From Coraliomargarita sinensis (GTDB lineage: Bacteria; Verrucomicrobiota; Verrucomicrobiia; Opitutales; Coraliomargaritaceae), in contig NZ_QHJQ01000001.1 in the NCBI RefSeq assembly GCF_003185655.1, positions 1 through 64,000 of the forward strand: a stretch of DNA of 64,000 nucleotides, given 5' to 3'. The notes beneath the pieces are model-generated. The model made no database searches, was not told the DNA's origin, and saw only the letters and a list, made by a program, of their open reading frames with translations. Position numbers and translations under genes: made by a program. Positions 1 to 10,351 of the stretch are shown here, in pieces (position 1 is the stretch's first letter; each line of letters opens with the position of its first letter).

Positions 1-187
1 CATGAAAGTGATTCGCCATCACGCAGTAGGTCAACACCTCGACCCCGCAGAAATCCGCCACCTGCCAGATCATCTTCCGCAGGATCTCCCTCTCCCGATC
101 ACCAAACAAACGCTCTCCATTCACCGTTCTGGTCATACAGTGATAGGTCGCATCGCTACCACTTACTTTTAGACGCCGGGTTCGCAT
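1..187 (-). pseudogene. REP-associated tyrosine transposase, N-terminal part (cut by window edge)
   Basis: The minus strand reads about 62 codons starting MRTRRLKVSG and running through the HUH-type motif NHFH, where the window ends. The protein matches the N-terminus of the 334-residue transposase at 41649-42653 nearly residue for residue, and the DNA is clearly similar but not identical. Family knowledge: these Y1 single-strand transposases (TnpA_REP) act on REP hairpins. Only the first third is visible, so it cannot be decided whether the gene is intact. The catalytic tyrosine lies outside the window. A copy of the 26-34 bp repeat found beside the other copies lies 35 bp upstream of the start. 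Confidence 0.85.
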
Positions 188-221
188 ATTAAAAATATCA
201 ATAGAATACAGACAATCTGAC

Positions 222-247
222 GTCAAATAATATTAGCCTGTCCCTTA
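222..247. repeat. REP-transposase-associated repeat, copy 1
   Basis: This is a 26-bp sequence containing TAGCCTGTCCCTT, found again at 42708-42741 and 44776-44809. It lies just upstream of the transposase start at 187, the same side and orientation as the copy at 42.7 kb. It is the most diverged of the three copies. Function is inferred from position only. Confidence 0.7.
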
Positions 248-379
248 TATTTTAGAATGAGAGAATGTGGGCGTTAACATGGAAGCAGAAGCCCACCACT
301 CCCATTAAAATAGGTCAGGCTCGCAGTTTACTTTGTTGACACTTGAGCCAGCGAAAATGCTATGAAGGACCTTTTACCC

Positions 380-1615
<1,236 letters not shown>

Positions 1616-1654
1616 TTCAATTACTCACCACTCATTAGACATTCAAAATTTAAA

Positions 1655-1906
<252 letters not shown>

Positions 1907-1932
1907 TCCTGCAGAAACAACTTTTTCAGGAG

Positions 1933-1966
1933 ACGCGCAGAGCATTGGCCTGCGCGTTTTTCTTTG
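1933..1966 (+). terminator. Rho-independent terminator after the synthase-ACP unit
   Basis: An 8-bp GC-rich stem, ACGCGCAG at 1933-1940 with CTGCGCGT at 1950-1957 around a 9-nt loop, is followed by a T-rich run TTTTTCTTT. It begins 27 bp after the ACP stop codon and separates the acyl module from the toxin-antitoxin pair. Confidence 0.85.
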
Positions 1967-1977
1967 TACGCGACCGC

Positions 1978-2006
1978 TTGACAGGAAAAAATAGTAGCAT
2001 TTTAAT
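1978..2006 (+). promoter_or_regulatory. Sigma-70-like promoter of the toxin-antitoxin pair
   Basis: TTGACA at 1978-1983 and TTTAAT at 2001-2006 are separated by exactly 17 bp. Transcription would start about 7 nt after the -10 box, at or beside the A of the antitoxin ATG at 2013. No Shine-Dalgarno sequence lies before that ATG, so a leaderless message is likely. Confidence 0.65.
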
Positions 2007-2012
2007 ACCAGT

Positions 2013-2255
2013 ATGAAATCGCTACATATCCGGAATCTGGATGACGAGGTGCTTAGTGGACTGAAAAGAAGAGCCTCCAGACATCGTCGTTCACTCCAGA
2101 AAGAGATTGAAGTCCTGCTCAAAGATGCGGCTCGAATGTCTCCCCCAGAAGAAGATCCAGCAGAGATAGCAGAACTAAAGCTCAATACGGTTGCGGACGG
2201 TCGTGCCGACATAACTTGGAACCGGGACATGATCTATGGTGACGACGGACGCTGA
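2013..2255 (+). CDS. FitA-like ribbon-helix-helix antitoxin
   Basis: An 80-residue protein. The N-terminus, starting MKSLHIRNLD and containing LKRRASRHRRSLQKE, is the typical DNA-binding ribbon-helix-helix of FitA/VapB antitoxins. The acidic, flexible C-terminal half is the part that usually wraps the PIN toxin. The gene overlaps the downstream toxin by 20 bp. Family knowledge: the antitoxin dimer neutralises the PIN ribonuclease, and the complex represses its own promoter, here presumably the one at 1978-2006. The pair is inserted between the ACP terminator and the FAD oxidoreductase gene. Confidence 0.88.
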   Translation: MKSLHIRNLDDEVLSGLKRRASRHRRSLQKEIEVLLKDAARMSPPEEDPAEIAELKLNTVADGRADITWNRDMIYGDDGR

Positions 2256-2682
2256 ACCCTGCTTCGTAGATACAAATATTTTACTCTCCGCGACTCTAAT
2301 CGGTCGGCCCGAGCATTCACGTTCGCATCAACTGCTCGGAATGGGCCTGACAGGAGAACTACGGCTTTTTGTATGCGGGCAAATATTTCGTGAATATTTG
2401 GTCGTTGCCACGCGCCCGCTTGAGAACAACGGCTTAGGCCTCACCCCGAAAAAGGCGACCGAGAACATCCGATCCTTCCGGAAATGTCTACAACTTCTCG
2501 ATGAAACAGATGCGACCGCTCGCCGCTTGGAATGGCTGACCACCAAACAAAGACTCAAAGGTAAGCGCATTCATGATGCCAATATTATCAGTATCATGAT
2601 TGAGAATGGTTTGCGCATAATCTATACCTTGAACCCAACTGACTTTAAAATTTTTGCAGGAATGCAAACGAAACAGCCTTAG
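2236..2682 (+). CDS. PIN-domain toxin (VapC/FitB type ribonuclease)
   Basis: A 148-residue PIN domain with the expected acidic metal-binding set: Asp12 in VDTNIL, Glu53 in REYL, Asp114 in HDANI and Asp136 in NPTDF. Family knowledge: VapC-type toxins cleave RNA, often tRNA or rRNA, using Mg2+ at these residues. All four are present, so the toxin looks active. The ATG lies inside the antitoxin gene, so translation is probably coupled. The stop codon is only 5 bp before the next ATG at 2688, which ties the oxidoreductase gene to the same transcript. Base composition is lower in GC than in the flanking genes, consistent with acquisition. Confidence 0.9.
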   Translation: MVTTDAEPCFVDTNILLSATLIGRPEHSRSHQLLGMGLTGELRLFVCGQIFREYLVVATRPLENNGLGLTPKKATENIRSFRKCLQLLDETDATARRLEWLTTKQRLKGKRIHDANIISIMIENGLRIIYTLNPTDFKIFAGMQTKQP

Positions 2683-2687
2683 AGATC

Positions 2688-4112
2688 ATGCCCACTTCCT
2701 TAAACGGCCAGCACTTTGAAACCGTCATCATCGGCGCCGGCATGGCGGGCATGGCTGCCGGCATCCGCCTGGCGCTGGCGGGCAAGAATGTCATTATCTT
2801 GGAGCGCCACAATGCCTCCGGCGGGCTGAACTCTTTCTATAGCCAGGATGGCCGCAAGTTCGATGTCGGGCTGCATGCCATGACCAACTACGTGCCCAAG
2901 GGGACCAAGGGTACCCCACTGGCCAAGCTGCTGCGCCAGCTCCGCATCCCCTACGACGCACTCGATCTCTGTCCGCAGTACGGCTCCAAGGTCGCCTTTC
3001 CCGGCTGTGAGTTGAAGTTCAATAACGACTTCGCGCTTCTGGAATCGGAAGTGGCCCGCGCCTTCCCCAAGCAGATCGACGGCTTCCGCGCCCTCGCCGA
3101 CGAGGTTCGCACGCTCGACGCTTTCAATCTGGGAGCCATTCCCACCTCGGCCCGCGAGGCGGTGCAGCGACACATCAGCGACCCGCTGCTCGAAGACATG
3201 CTCTTCTGCCCGGTCATGTACTACGGCAGCGCCGAAGAGCACGACATGGACTACGGGCAGTTCGCCATCATGTTCCGCTCGCTCTTCTTCGAGGGCTTTG
3301 CCCGCCCCTTTGACGGCGTGCGCGTCATCATCCGCCTCCTCCAAAACAAATACCGCGAGCTCGGCGGGGTGCGGAAGATGAAGTGCGGCATTCAGAAAAT
3401 CCATACCGAGGGCAACCGAGCCAGCGCCATCACTCTGGACAACGGCGAAACCATCACGGCGGACAAAATCATTTCCAGCGCCGGAGCGGTCGAAACTGCG
3501 CGGCTCTGCGCGGATCAGGCCGAAGAGGCCGAAGCCGACAACATTGGCCAGCTCAGCTTCACCGAAACCATCACCGTGCTCGACCGCCAGCCAGTGGACT
3601 TCGGGTGGGACGATACCATTATTTTCTTCAACACCCGCGACCGCTTTTACTACGGCCGCTGCGAAAACGATCTGGTCGACCCGACCAGCGGGGTGATCTG
3701 CTTCCCCAACAACTACGATTACGGCGACCGCCAACTGGACGAGGGCTTTCTTCGCATCACTGCCACGGCCAACCACGACAAGTGGTGTGCGCTCGATGAG
3801 GAAGAGTACCTTGCGCAGAAGGCACACTGGTATGGCGAGCTGCAGAAGGTCGCGCTCGGCATTCTGCCCGAGCCCAAGCTCGACCTCGACGAACACCGCA
3901 TCGCCAAGGATATGTTCACTCCGCGCACCGTGCGCAAATACACCGGTCATCTCAACGGTGCCATCTACGGCGCGCCCAACAAGATCAAGGACGGCCGGAC
4001 CCACTTGGAGAATCTTTACCTCGCGGGCACGGACCAGGGCTTTCTCGGCATCGTCGGCGCCATGCTGAGCGGCATCTCCATGGCCAACCTGCACGTCTTG
4101 CAGGGCAACTGA
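2688..4112 (+). CDS. NAD(P)/FAD-dependent oxidoreductase, CrtI/RetSat-like
   Basis: A 474-residue flavoprotein with the dinucleotide-binding motif GAGMAG at residues 16-21, followed by the acidic turn LERHNASGG. The C-terminal YLAGTDQGFLGIVGAMLSG matches the FAD-contact region of phytoene desaturase and retinol saturase-like enzymes. Such enzymes add or remove hydrogen at isoprenoid or polyene double bonds, sometimes as isomerases. There is no phytoene synthase or other carotenoid gene here. The partners are a ketoacyl synthase and an ACP, so an acyl or polyene substrate is as likely as a carotenoid. A paralogue lies at 31938-33398. The gene probably shares a transcript with the upstream toxin-antitoxin pair because only 5 bp separate them. 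Confidence 0.85.
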   Translation: MPTSLNGQHFETVIIGAGMAGMAAGIRLALAGKNVIILERHNASGGLNSFYSQDGRKFDVGLHAMTNYVPKGTKGTPLAKLLRQLRIPYDALDLCPQYGSKVAFPGCELKFNNDFALLESEVARAFPKQIDGFRALADEVRTLDAFNLGAIPTSAREAVQRHISDPLLEDMLFCPVMYYGSAEEHDMDYGQFAIMFRSLFFEGFARPFDGVRVIIRLLQNKYRELGGVRKMKCGIQKIHTEGNRASAITLDNGETITADKIISSAGAVETARLCADQAEEAEADNIGQLSFTETITVLDRQPVDFGWDDTIIFFNTRDRFYYGRCENDLVDPTSGVICFPNNYDYGDRQLDEGFLRITATANHDKWCALDEEEYLAQKAHWYGELQKVALGILPEPKLDLDEHRIAKDMFTPRTVRKYTGHLNGAIYGAPNKIKDGRTHLENLYLAGTDQGFLGIVGAMLSGISMANLHVLQGN

Positions 4113-4208
4113 GCCGGAGGAAGCCGAAGCCAAGTGGCAGGCCTTTTAAGCTGCCTGGCTAGAGGCCGCCTCTGAAAAGGCGGATTAAAAATCCAACCAG
4201 GTAGAGTT

Positions 4209-5762
4209 TTAACGCTTCTTCCCGGGGCGATTGTGCGCCGCTTTTGACTGGGCAATCTTCTTCCGGCGTTCGGGATGCTTGCGGTCCTGTTTGGCGGCGT
4301 CTTCGCCCATCTTGCGGACGCGGTTTTTCTTTTGGATCTTGTCACTCTGGCGCGGGGCGAACTCGCCCTCGCCTCCTTCGTAGCGCTTGTCTTTACCCAC
4401 AAGGTCGAAACGTACCGGGCAACCGCTGAGGCGGAACTCATGGATAATGGCTTTCTCCAGATAGCGGCGATAACCGGGGTCGAGGCGTTCCACTCGGTTG
4501 CAATAAAACCGAATTTTCAAGGGACGCGATCCCACTTGCACGGCGTAAAAGACTTTAAAGCGTTTGGTGCCCACGAGCTTGGGTGAGCGCGCCTCAAAAA
4601 GACTTTGAATGAGATTATTCAGGCGCCCGGTCGGCAGCTTGAGGTCGAGAGTGGCCTGAACCGACGCTGCGGTCTCCAAAAGTGATTCGATTTTGAAGCC
4701 CGTCATCGCCGAGACAAAGAGTACCGGTGGATCGGGCAAAAAAAACATCTCCTTACGCAACGAATCCTCGTAGGACTTGAGGAAGTGCTTGAGGTTTTTA
4801 TAGCCCTCGATCGGCTCCTCTTCCCAGCGCTGAATAATAAGATCCCACTTATTGACTACGATCACGAGCGCGCGACCGGTATCGAGCACCTCGCCGGCAA
4901 GTGCTTGATCCTGTTTGGTCACCCCTTCGACCGCATCGATCACCAAAAAGACCACGTCCGAGCGCTCCAACGCGTGCTGGGTACGGACCCCGGAAAAGTA
5001 TTCCACCGGGCTGTCGACCTTTCGCTTCATACGCAGGCCCGCAGTGTCCGCCAGGCGGAACTTCAATGTCTCGCCATCCGGATGTTTGTAGTCGAGGTCC
5101 AGTTCGATGGAATCACGAGTGGTGCCGGGTACATCGCTGACGATGAGACGGTTGGAGTCGAGCAGACGGTTCCCAATCGACGACTTGCCCACGTTGGGCC
5201 GACCGAGCAAAGAGATCCGGATACGCTTGTCCTTGTCGCCCGAAGAACCTTCCGGCTTGGGCCCGAGCATTTCGTCAATGGCTTCGTTCAGAACAGTGAT
5301 CCCCCGCCCGTGCTCCGCCGAGACCGTGTAGGCATCGCCCAGCCCGAGCCGGCTGAACTCATCGGCATCCGCTTCCTCTTCCTGGTTGTCGACTTTATTG
5401 GCCACGAGCAACACCTGTTTCCCATAGCGACGGAGCTTTTCCGCCACCATTTCATCGAGTGCCGTGATCCCGCTGCGTACGTCGACGACAAACAGAATCA
5501 CAGAAGCTGCCCGGATCGCGAAGTCGACCTGGTCTTCGGCCGCAGTGGCGATCTTTTTTGGTGTCATCTCCAACTCCATCCCGATCCCGCCGGTGTCCAG
5601 CAAAACATAGTCGTCGCGAACTTCGGCGGAAATGAGATCGCGCGTCACCCCCGGCATGTCGTGGACGATGGACAAGCGACGCCCGCAAAGCCGGTTGAAG
5701 AGACGGCTTTTCCCGACGTTTGGACGGCCCACAAGGGCAACTGTTCTGGATGGATCGATCAT
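4209..5762 (-). CDS. der: Ribosome biogenesis GTPase Der (EngA)
   Basis: Double GTPase required for assembly of the 50S subunit. Both G domains are complete: GRPNVGKS occurs twice, with the base-specificity motifs NKVD and NKWD and the switch motifs DTGG and DTAG. A KH-like domain follows both G domains. The ORF extends to 5786, but ATG at 5762 (MIDPSRTVALVGRPN) gives the usual spacing to the first P-loop and is preferred. The 517-residue length exceeds the family norm because of a basic, lysine/arginine-rich C-terminal tail of about 60 residues that probably binds rRNA. The gene is monocistronic on the minus strand. Confidence 0.97.
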   Translation of the reverse strand: MIDPSRTVALVGRPNVGKSRLFNRLCGRRLSIVHDMPGVTRDLISAEVRDDYVLLDTGGIGMELEMTPKKIATAAEDQVDFAIRAASVILFVVDVRSGITALDEMVAEKLRRYGKQVLLVANKVDNQEEEADADEFSRLGLGDAYTVSAEHGRGITVLNEAIDEMLGPKPEGSSGDKDKRIRISLLGRPNVGKSSIGNRLLDSNRLIVSDVPGTTRDSIELDLDYKHPDGETLKFRLADTAGLRMKRKVDSPVEYFSGVRTQHALERSDVVFLVIDAVEGVTKQDQALAGEVLDTGRALVIVVNKWDLIIQRWEEEPIEGYKNLKHFLKSYEDSLRKEMFFLPDPPVLFVSAMTGFKIESLLETAASVQATLDLKLPTGRLNNLIQSLFEARSPKLVGTKRFKVFYAVQVGSRPLKIRFYCNRVERLDPGYRRYLEKAIIHEFRLSGCPVRFDLVGKDKRYEGGEGEFAPRQSDKIQKKNRVRKMGEDAAKQDRKHPERRKKIAQSKAAHNRPGKKR

Positions 5763-5851
5763 GGATGAACTTCGAACATTGAACATTGAGCGTCCAACGT
5801 CGAATAAAATGAAAAACGGCTCTCTCGGGAACTGATTCGATGTTCCTTGGC

Positions 5852-7024
5852 TCAGCCTAATGAGCCAACGTACCTTTCGATACGGTCGGTCGCTTCGAGG
5901 ATGCGCTCGTAACTGGTCGAAAAACTGGCCCGGGCAAACCCCGCTCCGGATTCACCGAAGGCGGTCCCCGGAACAATCGCGACTTCCTCCTTCTCGAGCA
6001 GTCCCTTGCAGAAATCGATCGAACTCATGCCGAACCCTTGGATGGACGGGAAGGCATAGAAGGAACCTTTCGGCAAATGACATTTGAGGCCGATCTCGTT
6101 GAAACGGCGAACAATGAGGTCGCGGCGGCGCTGGTAAGCATCCTTCATCTTACTGACAGCCGGCGCACCATTCTTTAATGCCTCGATAGCGGCCTCCTGC
6201 GAGAGAATCGGCGCGCAGAGCATACTGTACTGGTGCACCTTCATCATGGCCTCGATCAGAACCTGCGGCCCACAGGCGTAACCGATACGAAAACCGGTCA
6301 TGGCAAATGCCTTGGAAAAGCCGTGAAGGAAAATTGTACGTTCCTTCATCCCGGGCAGTGAAGCGATACTGGTGTGCTCTCCCTCAAAAGTGAGCTCGGA
6401 GTAAATCTCGTCGCTGATGACCAGAAGATCCTTCTCCACCGCAAACTTGGCCAGCTTCTCGAGCTTGGCTTTTTCCGTCACCCCGCCGGTGGGGTTGGTG
6501 GGGAAATTGAGCAGGAGCACTTTCACGCCCGGCTCCCAGGCCTCGATCACCCGCTCCGGGTTGATCCCAAATTCGTCCTCCGCGCTTGTCGCCACAGCAA
6601 TCGGCTCGGCATGCGCCAATTTGATACTCGGGCTGTAAGAAACATAACAGGGCTCGTGATAAATGACTTTGTCCCCGGGGTTGAGCACTGCCCGCAGGGC
6701 AATATCCAGAGCCTCCGAAACACCGACCGCGACAAGCACCTCCTTTTCCGGATGATAACCGATACCGAAATTGTTTTCCACATAGGTGCTGATCTCCCGG
6801 CGCAGCCGAATCAGGCCGAGGTTATCGGTGTAGCTCGTCTTGCCTTTTTCCAAAGCAAAGATCGCCGCCTCGCGGATATGCCAGGGCGTGACAAAATCCG
6901 GCTCGCCGATGCCTAGGGAAATCGCCTCCGGCATGGCCTGAACAATCGCAAAAAAATCGCGAATACCGGAACGGGGCAAACCGGATACATGGTCTGCCAC
7001 AAACTGTTGACCTGCTTCTTTCAT
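5852..7024 (-). CDS. Class I/II pyridoxal-phosphate aminotransferase
   Basis: A 390-residue fold-type I aminotransferase of the aspartate/aromatic group. Lys238 in HGFSKAFAMTG is the cofactor Schiff-base lysine. Asn177 (NFPTNPTGG) and Asp205 with Tyr208 (SDEIYSEL) contact the cofactor. The exact amino acid substrate cannot be read from sequence. The start is set at ATG 7024, which overlaps the TGA of the upstream regulator as TGATG; a GTG at 7027 is also possible. The gene follows an Lrp/AsnC-type protein in one unit, so the regulator probably senses the amino acid handled by this enzyme. Confidence 0.93.
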   Translation of the reverse strand: MKEAGQQFVADHVSGLPRSGIRDFFAIVQAMPEAISLGIGEPDFVTPWHIREAAIFALEKGKTSYTDNLGLIRLRREISTYVENNFGIGYHPEKEVLVAVGVSEALDIALRAVLNPGDKVIYHEPCYVSYSPSIKLAHAEPIAVATSAEDEFGINPERVIEAWEPGVKVLLLNFPTNPTGGVTEKAKLEKLAKFAVEKDLLVISDEIYSELTFEGEHTSIASLPGMKERTIFLHGFSKAFAMTGFRIGYACGPQVLIEAMMKVHQYSMLCAPILSQEAAIEALKNGAPAVSKMKDAYQRRRDLIVRRFNEIGLKCHLPKGSFYAFPSIQGFGMSSIDFCKGLLEKEEVAIVPGTAFGESGAGFARASFSTSYERILEATDRIERYVGSLG

Positions 7025-7506
7025 CACGGACTAACTGCAGGTTTATCGTTGCCTTCACTCGGCGCCAACAAGAGGTGGCCCTGTTCTTTATAGGCACGGA
7101 GCATAAAATGCGTCGCCGTGGAAAGCACACCCTCGACGCTTGCGAGGCGCTCGGAAACAAAGGTCGCCACTTCACGCAAATCATCTCCCACCGCGAAGAC
7201 CAAAAGGTCGTAGCTGCCGGACATCAGGTAGCAGGACTCCACCGCATCGAAACGTGCGATACGTGTGGCCAGCCGATCGAAGCCGCCGTCGCGCTCCGGA
7301 CTGATTTTTACCTCGATTACCGCGCGAACGATGTTCTCCTGGGCCCGCTCGGGATTAAGCACGGGGCGCCAGCCAAGAAGAATCCCTTCGGACTCCAGTC
7401 GCGCGATCTCCGCCTCGATCTCGGACTCAGACATGCCAAGCACCTGCGCCATTTGCGCAGTATCAAGACGTTCACCTTCGAGGAGTAATTGCAGAACGGA
7501 ACTCAT
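7024..7506 (-). CDS. Lrp/AsnC family transcriptional regulator
   Basis: A 160-residue protein. An N-terminal winged-helix segment of about 50 residues (LDTAQMAQVLGMSESEIEAE) is followed by an AsnC-type ligand-binding alpha-beta domain (VESCYLMSGSYDLLVFAV) of the RAM type. Family knowledge: these dimers and octamers respond to amino acids and usually control neighbouring amino acid genes. The stop codon overlaps the start of the aminotransferase, so the two are translationally coupled. Autoregulation is likely but no operator could be assigned. Confidence 0.88.
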   Translation of the reverse strand: MSSVLQLLLEGERLDTAQMAQVLGMSESEIEAEIARLESEGILLGWRPVLNPERAQENIVRAVIEVKISPERDGGFDRLATRIARFDAVESCYLMSGSYDLLVFAVGDDLREVATFVSERLASVEGVLSTATHFMLRAYKEQGHLLLAPSEGNDKPAVSP

Positions 7507-7575
7507 AAGTCGGAGGAGTTAAGGAGCAAAGTGCCGAAAATGCAAAAAGCAAAAACAGCATTTTTCAGGGCTGTT

Positions 7576-10290
7576 TCAGACGCGGGTTTCGGCTTTTTTC
7601 AACTCGGCTGCAACATCTCGAGCAAGAATTTGCAGCGACTCAATAAACTCACGCCCGCGTGCACGGACCTCACGCTCGAGTTTCTTTTTGCTGGCTTGTT
7701 CCAAAGCGACCGCAAGAGAGACCGAATCTTCCTGCCCAAAGTGGCCGACCACGCTCTTCAGGTTGTGCGCCATGAAATAAGATTGTTCGAAATCCTTGTC
7801 CTCAAGCGCACGTTGAAGTTTGGCGATATCCCCCGGAAGCGTCTCTATGTAAATCTTCGCAGCCACCAGCAGATCCTCCCGGTCTTCGTTACTCAATGTC
7901 GTCAGGTATTCGGCAAATCCTCCCTTTCGGGAAAGTGCCTCTCCTCCGGTCTTTTGCTCGTGCGATTCAGCCTGCAGGAGCACTTCTTTAAGACGTTCCA
8001 CTCGGAAAGGCTTGGCAATGTAGTTATCCATGCCCGCCGCAAGGCAACGCTCTTCATCGCCCTTCATGGCGTGCGCCGTCATCGCCACAATGTAATGCGC
8101 GGCCTGTCTGTTCTCTTTTTCATATTTCCGGATCGCGGCCGTTGTCTCGTAGCCATCCATTCCCGGCATTTGAATATCCATCAGGATGCAATCGTAGCGC
8201 TTCTTTTTAAGGGCCTCGAGGGCATCCAGGCTATCACCGGCAATCGTCACAACATGGCCTAACTTCTTGAGCCGCTGCTTGGCGACGATCTGGTTCACCA
8301 AGTTGTCTTCGACCACCAGAATATCGAGACTTGAAGCTGTCCCATTAACCTCTTCGGGCTTATCCTTGCGTGTCTCTTTTTTCCCGCCCAGTTCAAAGGT
8401 TTCAAGAATCACCTCCAACAGCGTGTGACGTTTCACCGGCTTGGAGAGGGCCCGGGCAACTCCGATCTCGGCAGCACGCTCCGCCTCTCTTCGGTCCAGA
8501 GAGGAAGAGAGAAGAATTAGCCGGGCCGCCCTCAACTCGGAACGTGATTTAATCAAGCTGGCCACATCCAGTCCGGTCAGCGCCGGCATTTGCTGGTCAA
8601 GGATCACCAGCTCATAGGGATCATTTTCCTGACCGGCTTTTTCCATTTCGGCGATCGCACCGGAACCATCTTCCACCATCGTGCTTCGATAGCCCCAACC
8701 GGCGCACATCTGGCTGTAAATTTCACGGTTCGTCTCGTTATCATCCACAATCAGGACTCGCATCCCGGCAAGCTCAGGGTTGTAGGGGACCGCCTCCGCC
8801 CCGTGATAAGCAGAAAGCGCAAAGGGCACCTCAAATGTAAAAGCCGAGCCCTGGCCGACCTCGCTCGCCACGCTGATCTGCCCCTCCATCATTTCGACCA
8901 GTTGACGGCTGATCGATAGCCCCAGCCCGGTGCCACCATATTTACGGGTGGTGGACATATCCGCCTGAGTGAAACTTTCGAAGATGGCGTCTCTACGCCC
9001 CTCGGAAATACCGATTCCTGTATCAGTCACCGAGAAGCGAATCCTTGCCGAATCCTCAGCAACATGCCGTGTTTCAGCCCGAATCACAATCTCGCCCTTG
9101 TCGGTGAATTTCACGGCATTACTGACCAGATTATTCAGCACCTGCTTCAGGCGCGTCGGATCGCCCATCAGATACGTGGGGAGCTTTTCATCGTAGGCTG
9201 TGATCAATTCGATCCCCTTTTTACGGGTCTCCTGTACAAAGCTCTCCGCCACATTCTCCATAAGGGTTCGCGGCACGAAATTCAGTTTTTCAAGATTGAG
9301 CTGTCCGGCTTCGATTTTCGAGAAATCGAGCACATCATTGACCAGTGTCAGGAGAGTATTTCCACACTGCAGGACCGTATCAATGTAGCTCCGCTGCTCG
9401 CGGTCGAGGTCAGTTTCTTCGCACAGTTCGGAGGCACCGATAATCCCGTTGATCGGTGTGCGTATTTCATGGCTCATGGCCGCGAGGAATTCACCTTTTG
9501 CCCGACTGGCGGCGCGGGCCTGATCGATCGCCAATCGCAGGTCATCTTCCGTCCGCTTCAAATCGCTGATATCCCGTGCCACGCTCAGAGTGCCAATCAT
9601 CTCGCCTTCATTGTTACGCACCGGAACCACCGACAACTGAAGCCATTGTTGCAACCCGTTCTTCAAAGTCACACTGGAGACTTCATTCACGACGGCACGT
9701 CCGGAATCCGCCAGCTCACGATCAACTTTAGCAAGCCATTGCGCACTTTCTTCAGAAACAAAGTCCCTTATCGTGTTATCCACATTAGGAACCTTGCTCC
9801 CGTCCGCAACCGCTCTGCTGAAAGCTTTATTGCTTAAGATAAAGTGGCCTGCCACATCGCGGAAATAGATGTACTCTAAAGTATTATCGAGAATCACCCG
9901 AAGCATCTTCAACTCGCTCCGACTACTGTAACGGACGTCGTTATTCACTTTCGGGTGCTCCAGGGTGTAGAGCCATACCTGCGATTCGCTTTCGGCCTCC
10001 CGTTGCAGCATCACATCAACGGATGCGATCCCGTAGCGGTTCTCCTGGGGGGAGATTCGCCCCGTCCAAGTCTGCCCCGGCTTCAAGTCTTTAACGATAC
10101 CGCTGAAAAGCTGTTCCCCGTGGATATGGAAGAGCCGGTCCACCGCGCCACCCACTTTGCAGCCATAAAGTTGCTGCATGTGTGCATTTGCCGTAAGCAC
10201 AGTGCCATCCGCGCTCCCTATGACGGCAATACCCCATGGGAATGCATCAGGAAGATTGATAAGGGCGGAGTCTGTCGGTGCTTCAAGCAA
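7576..10290 (-). CDS. Hybrid sensor histidine kinase (PAS-PAS-HisKA-HATPase-REC-REC-HPt)
   Basis: A 904-residue phosphorelay protein with no obvious membrane segment, so probably cytosolic. Order: PAS at about 10-110, second PAS with PAC at about 125-245, HisKA with phosphorylated His274 ([11 protein letters not shown]), HATPase at about 375-490 with DTGIGIS and GGTGLGLS boxes, a receiver with Asp565, a second receiver with Asp705, and a C-terminal HPt with His842 ([12 protein letters not shown]). This is the BarA/ArcB-like layout but with two receivers. The start is a TTG, because an in-frame stop lies 9 nt upstream of it. A GGAGGT lies 15 nt upstream, a long spacer. No response regulator gene is adjacent, so its output partner is elsewhere. 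Confidence 0.92.
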   Translation of the reverse strand: MLEAPTDSALINLPDAFPWGIAVIGSADGTVLTANAHMQQLYGCKVGGAVDRLFHIHGEQLFSGIVKDLKPGQTWTGRISPQENRYGIASVDVMLQREAESESQVWLYTLEHPKVNNDVRYSSRSELKMLRVILDNTLEYIYFRDVAGHFILSNKAFSRAVADGSKVPNVDNTIRDFVSEESAQWLAKVDRELADSGRAVVNEVSSVTLKNGLQQWLQLSVVPVRNNEGEMIGTLSVARDISDLKRTEDDLRLAIDQARAASRAKGEFLAAMSHEIRTPINGIIGASELCEETDLDREQRSYIDTVLQCGNTLLTLVNDVLDFSKIEAGQLNLEKLNFVPRTLMENVAESFVQETRKKGIELITAYDEKLPTYLMGDPTRLKQVLNNLVSNAVKFTDKGEIVIRAETRHVAEDSARIRFSVTDTGIGISEGRRDAIFESFTQADMSTTRKYGGTGLGLSISRQLVEMMEGQISVASEVGQGSAFTFEVPFALSAYHGAEAVPYNPELAGMRVLIVDDNETNREIYSQMCAGWGYRSTMVEDGSGAIAEMEKAGQENDPYELVILDQQMPALTGLDVASLIKSRSELRAARLILLSSSLDRREAERAAEIGVARALSKPVKRHTLLEVILETFELGGKKETRKDKPEEVNGTASSLDILVVEDNLVNQIVAKQRLKKLGHVVTIAGDSLDALEALKKKRYDCILMDIQMPGMDGYETTAAIRKYEKENRQAAHYIVAMTAHAMKGDEERCLAAGMDNYIAKPFRVERLKEVLLQAESHEQKTGGEALSRKGGFAEYLTTLSNEDREDLLVAAKIYIETLPGDIAKLQRALEDKDFEQSYFMAHNLKSVVGHFGQEDSVSLAVALEQASKKKLEREVRARGREFIESLQILARDVAAELKKAETRV

Positions 10291-10351
10291 TGTTAGCTAA
10301 TTAATACCTCCAGACTCCACGGCAAGCGGAATCACTTGAGCGGGGACCCGC

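Noticed and set aside
336..366. TTGACA at 336-341 with TATGAA at 361-366 as a promoter for the ketoacyl synthase
   Set aside because: The spacing is 19 bp and transcription would begin around 373, leaving the AAGGA ribosome-binding site at 365-369 out of the message. A start further upstream is more likely.
2700..4133. 477-codon antisense frame covering the FAD oxidoreductase
   Set aside because: It is a shadow of the flavoprotein gene; the plus-strand frame has GxGxxG and FAD-contact motifs, this one has none.
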